The translations under genes were made by a program, and so were the position numbers. A model generated the notes under the pieces. The model saw only the letters and a list, made by a program, of their open reading frames with translations, did no database searches and had not been told where the DNA came from. 8,036 nucleotides of DNA. It comes from Candidatus Brevefilum sp. (lineage in GTDB: Bacteria > Chloroflexota > Anaerolineae > Anaerolineales > Anaerolineaceae). Shown in pieces: positions 1 to 5,226 of the stretch; position 1 is the stretch's first letter, and each line of letters opens with the position of its first letter. The stretch spans positions 1 through 8,036 of the forward strand of contig SLIC01000176.1 of assembly GCA_007135845.1 (NCBI GenBank), in the 5' to 3' direction.

Positions 1-13
1 ATGTTTTTTCTTA

Positions 14-106
14 ATGGTGGGTTGGTGTGAGACTAGTATTTGCCTAAAACAGCTTTTGAGATTTATGATATATCTGATTGAAACGTGTTCCTCCAACCCA
101 CCCTAC
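14..106 (+). repeat. 93-bp MITE/REP-like repeat, unit A
   Basis: The unit starts ATGGTGGGTTGG and ends CCAACCCACCCTAC. The 10 bp GGTGGGTTGG at 16-25 is repeated inverted at 93-102, giving terminal inverted repeats around a 67-bp AT-rich core. Aligned without gaps to unit C it differs at about 12 of 93 positions by hand count (about 87% identity). The first 17 bp also occur, inverted and perfect, at the end of unit B. The G-rich terminus GTAGGGTGGG resembles ends of REP-type elements mobilised by RAYT (REP-associated) transposases, but that link is from general knowledge. No transposase is in the window, so this would be a non-autonomous element. I could not identify a convincing target-site duplication. 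Confidence 0.75.
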
Positions 107-151
107 AAGGCGCCAATTCTTAAAGGATCCTTTTTCTGTAGGGTGGGTTGG
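93..151. repeat. Inverted junction between repeat units A and B
   Basis: CCAACCCACCCTACA at 93-107 is perfectly inverted at 137-151, a 15-bp arm pair with a 29-bp spacer. The spacer itself contains the 12-bp palindrome AAAGGATCCTTT at 122-133. Transcribed in either direction this could fold as a stem with a nested stem. The outer ends of the two units (14-30 and 214-230) also pair perfectly over 17 bp, so the whole 14-230 block is a nested inverted structure. Confidence 0.6.
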
Positions 152-230
152 TGAAGGGCTTTACGCGTCATACAGTTTTACATGTGAAGTTAGAATTTCC
201 ATCAGGGATATTATCACACCAACCCACCAT
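138..230 (-). repeat. 93-bp MITE/REP-like repeat, unit B (inverted, different core)
   Basis: On the minus strand this unit begins with the same 17 bp as unit A (plus-strand positions 214-230) and ends with the same CCAACCCACCCTAC (plus-strand 138-151). Its length is also exactly 93 bp. The roughly 60 bp between these ends does not align with units A or C in either orientation, apart from short AT-rich coincidences. It therefore shares ends and length but not the interior with its neighbours. It sits 31 bp from unit A in inverted orientation. Confidence 0.65.
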
Positions 231-311
231 CAGGACGCATTTGGTTGTAAACAGAATTGTTAGAGGGATATCAAAGACATAGTAAGGTAGTTATTAAATT
301 GTTTTTCAAGA

Positions 312-404
312 ATGGTGGGTTGGTATGAGATTAGTATTTGCCTAAAATAGCTTTGGATATTTAGGATTTTTTTAATCGAAACGTGTTCCTCCACCCCACC
401 CTAC
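312..404 (+). repeat. 93-bp MITE/REP-like repeat, unit C
   Basis: This is a direct copy of unit A, gapless over 93 bp and about 87% identical by hand count. The longest conserved internal blocks are TAGTATTTGCCTAAAA near the left end and CGAAACGTGTTCCTCC near the right end (A reads TGAAACGTG). The right terminus carries one change (CCACCCCACCC instead of CCAACCCACCC), which weakens its inverted-repeat pairing by one base. The sequence outside the unit is not conserved with unit A beyond one or two bases. Confidence 0.75.
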
Positions 405-445
405 AGGTTATAAAGCTGGATGACAATGCATTGGTCATAAAACCG

Positions 446-463
446 GCTGGTCAGGAGACCAGC
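446..463 (-). terminator. Hairpin, possible terminator of the minus-strand operon
   Basis: GCTGGTC (446-452) and GACCAGC (457-463) form a perfect 7-bp GC-rich stem with an AGGA loop. Read on the minus strand it lies about 60 bp past the nitroreductase stop codon and is followed by CGGTTTT, a short U run. This could be a weak intrinsic terminator. Its symmetry and setting among other repeats mean it could equally be another small interspersed palindrome. Confidence 0.35.
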
Positions 464-481
464 ATCATCAGGGGGGTATTT

Positions 482-510
482 GTAGGGGCGGATCTCTGTG
501 CCTGCCCTAA
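482..510. repeat. Imperfect palindrome, probable decayed REP-like element
   Basis: GTAGGGGCGG near 482-491 and GCCTGCCCTA at 500-509 form an imperfect inverted repeat (7 of 10 positions pair) around a short ATCTCTGT spacer. The GTAGGGGCGG start resembles small G-rich palindromic repeats that are scattered through many bacterial intergenic regions. It ends 12 bp before the nitroreductase stop codon. I infer a degenerate copy of such an element; a single copy in this window cannot prove it. Confidence 0.35.
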
Positions 511-522
511 TTAGATCAACTG

Positions 523-1449
523 CTAAGCCACATACCGCACCGCCCCCAGGCGGCGTTTGATGCCCTTGCGGTATGTCACAGCCGGGTAACCTAAGATCAG
601 CATTAACCCCTGCTGGCTTTTATCGGGGATGTTGTATTTCTTTCGCAGCTTGCGGCTGTTTTGGAAACAATAGGGGATCGTCCCCAGCATGCAGCTACCC
701 AAACCCAGGCCCTGTGCGGCCAGCATGGCATAGGTGGCGGTGATGGTCGGATCGGCCGGGTCGGCATAGCGGGAGGTATAAAAATACAGGGCGCAGGGGG
801 CGTCATAGGTCAGCCAGTTTTCGCCCTGCTCATATTTATCCAAAATGCTGGTGATGGCAACGGCCAGAAACCCCCGGTAGACCTCGGCTGTCTCTTTGCT
901 CATAAAAGGACGCATCAGCCATTGAATCGGGTCAGAGACGAGCCAGCGCACTTTCTTGAAGATGTCAATGATATCCACCGTCAAGCTTGCTACGGCTTCT
1001 TTATTCTCCAACACCAGCACCTCAACATCGGTGGGCGGGATGCCCATCGGCGCCGTGCTGACCGCAGCGATGATTTTCTCGATCATCTCCCGTGGGACGG
1101 GTGTCTCCTGGTAGCTGCGTACACTGCGCCGGGCGGTCAGCAAGGCAGAAAGCGGTGTGTAAGCGGCTGGTTGGTCATTAGATGGCGTGATAGCTTCCTG
1201 TAAAGGGAACATGTCTTCTGGTGAAAGGTCCCGACCTTTAACCTGGATGCAGTCCAATGGGCACACGGCCATGCATTGACCGCAAGCAAAGCAGCCAAAG
1301 TAAGCCCCCTGGTCAACAAACACCCTGCCATCCACCATCGTGAGCGGTGCACCGATGCACACTTTAACGCACAAACCGCAACCGTTACAGACTGCTTCAT
1401 CGATGGTCATCTGTGCGTGGCCTTTTGCCCGCCGGGTTGGAACGCTCAT
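523..1449 (-). CDS. Ferredoxin-domain nitroreductase family protein
   Basis: This 308-residue protein joins a two-cluster bacterial ferredoxin domain to an FMN-dependent nitroreductase domain. Residues 21-31 hold CxxCxxCxxxC (C21, C24, C27, C31) and residues 53-63 hold the second set (C53, C56, C59, C63, followed by Pro), enough for two [4Fe-4S] clusters. The nitroreductase part begins at about residue 100. It has the FMN-binding RRSVRSY at 107-113 and a glycine-rich LGLGSCMLG at 248-256. It is expected to be cytoplasmic, passing electrons from the clusters to FMN and reducing an unknown substrate. The start is supported by AGGAGG 5 bp upstream; an alternative Met14 would shorten only a basic tail. 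Cys31 is followed by Ile where Pro is usual, a mild deviation. It is the last gene of the minus-strand cluster, 81 bp after the URO-D-like gene. The family is clear, the substrate unknown. Confidence 0.88.
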   Translation of the reverse strand: MSVPTRRAKGHAQMTIDEAVCNGCGLCVKVCIGAPLTMVDGRVFVDQGAYFGCFACGQCMAVCPLDCIQVKGRDLSPEDMFPLQEAITPSNDQPAAYTPLSALLTARRSVRSYQETPVPREMIEKIIAAVSTAPMGIPPTDVEVLVLENKEAVASLTVDIIDIFKKVRWLVSDPIQWLMRPFMSKETAEVYRGFLAVAITSILDKYEQGENWLTYDAPCALYFYTSRYADPADPTITATYAMLAAQGLGLGSCMLGTIPYCFQNSRKLRKKYNIPDKSQQGLMLILGYPAVTYRKGIKRRLGAVRYVA

Positions 1450-1454
1450 TTTAA

Positions 1455-1460
1455 CCTCCT
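1455..1460 (-). promoter_or_regulatory. Strong Shine-Dalgarno of the nitroreductase gene
   Basis: AGGAGG on the minus strand lies 5 bp before the ATG at 1449-1447. This fixes Met1, rather than the internal Met14, as the likely start. The 81-bp gap before this gene may also hold its own promoter, but I see no good -35/-10 pair in it. Confidence 0.7.
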
Positions 1461-1530
1461 AACTTCACAAAAACATTCCAGGATGGTTGATTCTGCCCAA
1501 TTTGATCAAGATAAAATCAATAGAAACTGG

Positions 1531-2805
1531 TCATCCGAAGGAGTAATCCCGATAGGCGTTAACCGCCTGGTACAGCGCCAGGAGGTTAGGCGTGGGGATA
1601 TCGGCCTGTACGTTATGGACAGTGTTGAACACAAACCCGCCGCCTGCTCCAAATAGTTTCATTTGCACACGGACTTCATCCTGGATTTCTTTTGGTGAAC
1701 CAAAGGGAAGGGTGTGCTGCGTATCGACTCCGCCGCCCCAAAAGGTAACCTGGTCGCCAAATGCTTCAGCCAGCACATGTGAGTCCATGCCTGTAGCCGA
1801 GGTCTGCACGGGGTTGAGAATATCAAAGCCCGCCGCGATAAAATCCGGGATGAGCTGGAACACCGATCCGCACGAGTGGATAAAGGTCTTCCAGGACGTA
1901 TTTTGATGAACCCAGTTGTTGATCGCTTTATGGAAGGGTTGGTAAAGGTCGCGATAGGTTTTGGGAGCGATGAAGGGTCCGTTTTGCGTCCCAAAATCAG
2001 TGCCGGTCACGAACAATACGCTGACCCTGTCGCCTACCCGGGCATATATCTGTTTAAGGTTTTCCAGGGCAATTTCACATTGTTTATCAAACACTGCCCA
2101 GACGTATTCCCGCCGGGTGACCGTGGCCATGTACCACTCGGTCATATCGCGGATGCCCCTGGGGTGCCGCAATTGAATGCCCGGAACGAGGGCGATATCG
2201 CCAAAACCCATCCCGCCGAAGTTGGCCAGGATCGCTTTGTCGGTCTGGGTGTATAGGCGATTGGCTTCGCGCGCGAAATAGTCCAGGTCGGTGGACGTGA
2301 TGGGTTGGAACTCCTCCAGGTTGCGGGCGGGGTCGAGTTGATCTTCAATGATTGGGGGTTGGCGGACGATGGCATCAAAGTAAAAGCCGCCAGCTGGCAT
2401 ACGCCCGCTGGGCTCAAGCGATGGATCGCCTTCCGGGTACATGAGGATATCGCCATTCGGTTCGGTTTCCGTGTTAAAACCACCCGGAACCAGTACGGGA
2501 GTGCCGTCAAAGAAAGTCCACGGCTTCCAGTCGCTGAGGGGGAAGCCAAACATGGTCCTGAGACCCCCCAAGCCAACCACATCCACCCCCAGGGCTTCGA
2601 TCAGGTCGGGTTGGATCTCACCCAGCATCTGGAAGGGTTCGATGACCTTGACGGGTGTCCCGGGCGAATCCAGGCCTAATGCCTGGCGGAGTTTGTACAC
2701 CGAGCAGACGTGCATCCCGGTCACCGGGCTGGCGCCCAGGTCCAGGGGGACCCGGTCTGGCTCGCGGTGGTTGAGCGCTGTGTGCACCCTTTCACGTGAA
2801 TTCAT
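1531..2805 (-). CDS. Uroporphyrinogen decarboxylase (URO-D) family protein, MtaA/CmuA-like
   Basis: This 424-residue cytoplasmic protein has URO-D superfamily features: an N-terminal HREPDRVP at 13-20, IHSCGS at 309-314, a GGGVDTQ segment at 357-363, and a C-terminal GAGGGFVFNTVHN block at 386-398 followed by PTP. It is longer than true HemE (about 350 residues) and lacks HemE's N-terminal RQAGRY. It is therefore more likely a relative of corrinoid-dependent methyltransferases such as MtaA, MtbA or CmuA. In those enzymes a His-x-Cys pair and a later Cys bind zinc. Here His310 and Cys312 are present, but no Cys lies in the C-terminal block, where Asn/His (VHN) stand instead. No corrinoid protein gene is nearby. 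A GGAAAGGG-type ribosome site lies 6 bp before the start. It follows pepT by 25 bp and precedes the ferredoxin-nitroreductase by 81 bp. The substrate is unknown and methyl transfer is inferred from family only. Confidence 0.85.
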   Translation of the reverse strand: MNSRERVHTALNHREPDRVPLDLGASPVTGMHVCSVYKLRQALGLDSPGTPVKVIEPFQMLGEIQPDLIEALGVDVVGLGGLRTMFGFPLSDWKPWTFFDGTPVLVPGGFNTETEPNGDILMYPEGDPSLEPSGRMPAGGFYFDAIVRQPPIIEDQLDPARNLEEFQPITSTDLDYFAREANRLYTQTDKAILANFGGMGFGDIALVPGIQLRHPRGIRDMTEWYMATVTRREYVWAVFDKQCEIALENLKQIYARVGDRVSVLFVTGTDFGTQNGPFIAPKTYRDLYQPFHKAINNWVHQNTSWKTFIHSCGSVFQLIPDFIAAGFDILNPVQTSATGMDSHVLAEAFGDQVTFWGGGVDTQHTLPFGSPKEIQDEVRVQMKLFGAGGGFVFNTVHNVQADIPTPNLLALYQAVNAYRDYSFG

Positions 2806-2830
2806 CTAGAACCCTTTCCACTGAGAGGCA

Positions 2831-4060
2831 TTATGGCTCTGCGACCAATTCTGCAATCTTAACCAGGGTCTCCACGGCTTTTTCCATGGCGAAAGTAGGG
2901 ATAAACTCATATTTCCCGTGGAAATAGTGCCCGCCGGTGAAGATGTTGGGGGTTGGTAATCCCATGTAGGATAGACGGCTGCCGTCGGTGCCGCCCCGAA
3001 CGGGCTCGATGATGGGGGTGATGCCCACGGCTTGCAGTGCCTGGATGGCGATCTCGATGATCTCTGGATGGGGCTCGACCTGTTCGCGCATGTTGTAATA
3101 TTGGTCTTCGATGTTGAGCTCGATGATCTTATCGTCGTATTTTAAATTGATAAAGTCCACTGCTTTTGTCAGTAACGCTTTTTTCGCTTCGAATTTATCC
3201 CGATTGTGGTCGCGGATGATATAGGTCATACTGGCTTTTTCAACGGTTCCCTCAAACTGGTACAGGTGGTAAAAGCCCTCGTAATCCTGGGTGAATTCTG
3301 GTCGTTCAAATACGGGCAGCATGTCATTTAGCTCCATGCCAATCAGCAGCGCATTGCGCATCTTGAGCTTGGCTTTGCCCGGATGCACATTGCGCCCGTT
3401 TATGGTCAGCTCGGCGCCGGCGGCGTTGAAGTTTTCGTATTGAACCTCGCCGATCTCACCACCGTCAACGGTGTAGGCAAAATCCGCGCCAAATCCCTCG
3501 ACATCGAAATGGTCCACGCCCTGGCCGACCTCTTCATCGGGTGTGAAGCCGATTTTGATCGTGCCGTGCTTGATCTCAGGGTGAGTTGCCAGGTATTCCA
3601 CCGCGCTCATGATCTCAGCGACGCCGGCTTTGTTATCTGCACCCAGCAGGGTGGTGCCGTCCGTGGTGATGAGGGTTTTACCGACATACTTCTTCAGATC
3701 GGGGAATTCCTCCGGCGACATGTGGATGCCTTTTTCAGCGTTGAGCGTAATGGTGCCGCCATCATAGTTTTCGATGAATTGCGGATTGACATCCTTGCCA
3801 GGGAAATCGGGGCTGGTGTCCATATGTGCCAGGAAACCGACCACGGGTAAGCCTGTTTGGTCAACATTGGCGGGCAGGGTGGCGGTGACATAGCCGAATT
3901 GATCTACGGTCGCGTCTTCCAGACCAAGCGCTTGCAGTTCCTCGACCAGCAGCCGCGCCAAAACAAGCTGTTTGTCCGTGCTGGGGTAGGTCTCCGATTT
4001 TCGTGCGGATTCGGTGTCGATTTTGATGTAGCGGATAAAACGTTCGATAACTGATTGCAT
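2831..4060 (-). CDS. pepT: Peptidase T (tripeptide aminopeptidase)
   Basis: This M20-family di-zinc aminopeptidase removes the N-terminal residue from tripeptides in the cytoplasm. With the start at 4060 it has 409 residues, matching the usual length of about 408. The metal and catalytic residues are all visible: HMDTSPD with His79 and Asp81, GADNKAG with bridging Asp142, TPDEEVGQG with Glu176 and Glu177, VDGGEIGE with Asp199, and GGHYFHGKYE with His381. Other family blocks are NVHPGKAK (224-231), IRDH (282-285) and RGGTDGSRLS (355-364). The frame stays open upstream to a Met at 4162, but those 34 extra residues run through tandem repeats and match nothing in the family. A GAGGTG ribosome site sits just before the 4060 start. 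It is the first gene of the minus-strand cluster, 25 bp before the URO-D-like gene, and is divergent from the cyclotransferase gene. Confidence 0.95.
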   Translation of the reverse strand: MQSVIERFIRYIKIDTESARKSETYPSTDKQLVLARLLVEELQALGLEDATVDQFGYVTATLPANVDQTGLPVVGFLAHMDTSPDFPGKDVNPQFIENYDGGTITLNAEKGIHMSPEEFPDLKKYVGKTLITTDGTTLLGADNKAGVAEIMSAVEYLATHPEIKHGTIKIGFTPDEEVGQGVDHFDVEGFGADFAYTVDGGEIGEVQYENFNAAGAELTINGRNVHPGKAKLKMRNALLIGMELNDMLPVFERPEFTQDYEGFYHLYQFEGTVEKASMTYIIRDHNRDKFEAKKALLTKAVDFINLKYDDKIIELNIEDQYYNMREQVEPHPEIIEIAIQALQAVGITPIIEPVRGGTDGSRLSYMGLPTPNIFTGGHYFHGKYEFIPTFAMEKAVETLVKIAELVAEP

Positions 4061-4063
4061 GGG

Positions 4064-4069
4064 CACCTC
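4064..4069 (-). promoter_or_regulatory. Ribosome-binding site deciding the pepT start
   Basis: GAGGTG on the minus strand ends 3 bp before the ATG at 4060-4058 (the GAGG core is 5 bp away). This favours the 409-residue start over the upstream Met at 4162. Confidence 0.65.
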
Positions 4070-4098
4070 GATGGGGTAGTGAGTGGTGAGAAATGAGA

Positions 4099-4130
4099 AG
4101 GTAATAGGTACTAGGTATTGGGTATTAGGG
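4099..4130. repeat. Tandem 7-bp repeats in the pepT leader
   Basis: About 4.5 copies of AGGTANT: AGGTAAT, AGGTACT, AGGTATT, GGGTATT, then AGGG, in register every 7 bp. They lie 38 bp upstream of the pepT start codon. The motif reappears inverted on the far side of the hairpin at 4128-4142. For example, 4100-4109 pairs with 4161-4170 at 9 of 10 positions, and 4113-4119 is perfectly inverted at 4180-4186. Confidence 0.7.
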
Positions 4131-4142
4131 TCAATGTGACCC
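4128..4142. other. Perfect short hairpin at the centre of the repeat block
   Basis: GGGTCA (4128-4133) and TGACCC (4137-4142) pair perfectly around a 3-base ATG loop. It lies between the 7-bp repeats and the 15-bp repeats, whose motifs are roughly inverted relative to each other, so it could be the tip of a larger cruciform or leader-RNA structure. A dimeric regulator binding this dyad is an alternative. Confidence 0.5.
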
Positions 4143-4151
4143 GTCACGAAT

Positions 4152-4211
4152 TTCCTAATCACCTATTTCCTAATCTACTAATACCTGATAACCTAATTCC
4201 TGATCACCTGT
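4152..4211. repeat. Four 15-bp tandem repeats in the pepT/cyclotransferase divergent region
   Basis: Four contiguous 15-bp units start at 4152, 4167, 4182 and 4197: TTCCTAATCACCTAT, TTCCTAATCTACTAA, TACCTGATAACCTAA and TTCCTGATCACCTGT. The consensus is close to TTCCTRATCACCTAA. Within each unit the CCTRAT motif recurs as a shorter half-copy, and the reverse complement resembles the AGGTANT repeats at 4099-4130. The block lies between the pepT start and a TATAAT box, so it would be transcribed as part of the pepT leader if that box is used. Confidence 0.75.
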
Positions 4212-4219
4212 TTTTGCTA

Positions 4220-4225
4220 ATTATA
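4220..4225 (-). promoter_or_regulatory. Candidate -10 box for the pepT operon
   Basis: TATAAT reads perfectly on the minus strand. The -35 side is poor: only a CTGACC-like hexamer at 4245-4250, spaced 19 bp, so this is a weak prediction. If used, transcription would start near 4213 and give a pepT leader of about 150 nt containing all the tandem repeats. Confidence 0.35.
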
Positions 4226-4261
4226 ACGGCAAAATTAGGTCGATGGTCAGAAGGGTGCAGG

Positions 4262-4267
4262 TATAGT
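4262..4267 (+). promoter_or_regulatory. Candidate -10 box for the cyclotransferase gene
   Basis: TATAGT lies 36 bp before the preferred start codon at 4304. I see no convincing -35 hexamer at the right distance. It is listed because it is the best plus-strand -10 match in the divergent region. Confidence 0.2.
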
Positions 4268-4303
4268 ACACTTGAAGACCGAGCGGATAACGAGATCAAT
4301 CAC

Positions 4304-5170
4304 ATGAGAAATAACGAACCACATCAATCCCATCCTTACCATCACAATATTATCAAGCATCGTTGGGCGTGGGGGTTAATCTTCCTGGCCGTGGCGATTG
4401 TGCTGGTGGTATTTGGTTGGGGGCGTTTTGACCAGGCATTACCTGCCATCCCGGAAGTCCTTTCACCCTATATGACCTTCGAAGTGGTGAATACCTATCC
4501 CCACGACCCGCAGGCTTTTACCCAGGGATTGCTCTACCACGAAGGGTATCTCTATGAGAGCACCGGTCTGTATGGGGAGTCTTCTCTGCGAAAGGTAGCA
4601 TTGGAAACGGGTGAAGTGCTGCTGCAGGTGGACCTGCCACCCAATTATTTTGGTGAGGGCTTGACGCTGTGGGAGGATACCCTCCTGCAGCTGACATGGC
4701 GAGAAGAGACGGGCTTTATTTATGATCTGGAGGATTTTTCACTACTGGGACGGTTCACCTATGCGACCGAGGGTTGGGGATTGACCCATGATGGGTCTCA
4801 CCTGATCATGAGCGACGGCAGCGCCACCCTGTTTTTTCTGGACCCGGGAAGCTTCCAGGTTGTTGGCGATGTGACGGTCACTTATCAGGGTCAAAGTGTT
4901 GAGCGGTTAAATGAGCTGGAATATATCAACGGTGAGGTGTATGCCAACATCTGGTTGACCGATGATATTGTTCGCATTGATCCTAAAACGGGTGAGGTGG
5001 TCGGTTGGATTGATTTAGCCGGCATCCTGCCAGACGCATTGCGTATCCCTACCACGGACGTGTTGAACGGCATTGCCTATGACCCTGAGGGAGCGCGCCT
5101 GTTCGTAACCGGCAAGAATTGGCCGCAGCTGTATGAAATCCGCCTTGTTCCTGTCGATTTTGCAAATTAA
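4304..5170 (+). CDS. Membrane-anchored glutaminyl-peptide cyclotransferase (plant/bacterial-type)
   Basis: This family converts N-terminal glutamine of peptides and proteins to pyroglutamate, releasing ammonia. From the 4304 ATG it has 288 residues. Residues 1-20 are polar and His-rich, 21-40 form one hydrophobic segment (a signal anchor), and the rest should lie outside the membrane as a five-bladed beta-propeller. Family blocks are FTQGL (72-76), ESTGLYGESSL (85-95), FGEGLT (116-121), EGWGLT (156-161), LNELEYINGEVYANIW (202-217), RIDPKTGEV (224-232) and NGIAYDP (255-261). Glu85 is the likely counterpart of the catalytic Glu described for papaya enzyme, by motif position only. The frame is open back to an ATG at 4118, but those 62 residues cross the tandem repeats and would put polar sequence before the anchor. 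The ribosome site at 4304 is weak (GAGAT at 4292-4296). It is divergent from pepT and convergent with hsp20. Confidence 0.88.
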   Translation: MRNNEPHQSHPYHHNIIKHRWAWGLIFLAVAIVLVVFGWGRFDQALPAIPEVLSPYMTFEVVNTYPHDPQAFTQGLLYHEGYLYESTGLYGESSLRKVALETGEVLLQVDLPPNYFGEGLTLWEDTLLQLTWREETGFIYDLEDFSLLGRFTYATEGWGLTHDGSHLIMSDGSATLFFLDPGSFQVVGDVTVTYQGQSVERLNELEYINGEVYANIWLTDDIVRIDPKTGEVVGWIDLAGILPDALRIPTTDVLNGIAYDPEGARLFVTGKNWPQLYEIRLVPVDFAN

Positions 5171-5173
5171 ACG

Positions 5174-5205
5174 AAAGATGGCCAGTATAGGCGGCCATCT
5201 TTTCG
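5174..5205. terminator. Bidirectional intrinsic terminator
   Basis: AAAGATGGCC (5174-5183) pairs perfectly with GGCCATCTTT (5193-5202) around a 9-base loop, with a T run on the plus side (TTTTCG) and TTTCGTTTAATTT on the minus side. It starts 4 bp after the cyclotransferase stop and about 22 bp beyond the hsp20 stop on the other strand. It probably serves both convergent genes. Confidence 0.85.
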
Positions 5206-5226
5206 TGTGTTTGGTTTGATTCTTTA

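Larger units (their letters stand above)
1..522. other. Gene-free repeat-rich intergenic region
   Basis: No credible gene lies here. The only open frame of any size (78-263, plus strand) runs through the repeats, has no ribosome-binding site and encodes a low-quality peptide. The stretch is visibly more AT-rich than the genes to its right. It contains three 93-bp repeat units (14-106, 138-230, 312-404), a perfect 7-bp-stem hairpin (446-463) and an imperfect palindrome (482-510). It lies downstream of the minus-strand nitroreductase gene, so it is the 3' side of that operon. The gaps 231-311 and 405-445 show nothing I recognise. Confidence 0.8.

Noticed and set aside
78..263. A 61-residue open frame on the plus strand
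   Set aside because: It is made largely of repeat unit ends (A and B), has no ribosome-binding site and shows no protein-like composition.
14..404. CRISPR array, because of three similar repeats
   Set aside because: The units are 93 bp, one is inverted, spacing is irregular (31 and 81 bp) and no cas genes are present. Terminal inverted repeats fit a mobile or REP-like element better.
661..1203. A 180-residue open frame opposite the nitroreductase gene
   Set aside because: It lies antisense to a clear conserved gene with intact Fe-S and FMN motifs, has no ribosome site or recognisable domain, and is a codon-bias shadow.
1531..2805. hemE (true uroporphyrinogen decarboxylase of heme synthesis)
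   Set aside because: The protein is about 70 residues longer, lacks the N-terminal RQAGRY motif of HemE, and has no heme-pathway neighbours.
4061..4162. A longer pepT start at 4162 (443 residues)
   Set aside because: The extra 34 residues are encoded by tandem repeats and lack family similarity. The 4060 start gives the normal length and has a GAGGTG ribosome site.
4118..4303. A longer cyclotransferase start at 4118 (350 residues)
   Set aside because: It would translate the repeat block and put 62 polar or repeat-derived residues before the signal anchor. The 4304 start gives a normal anchored protein, though its ribosome site is weak.
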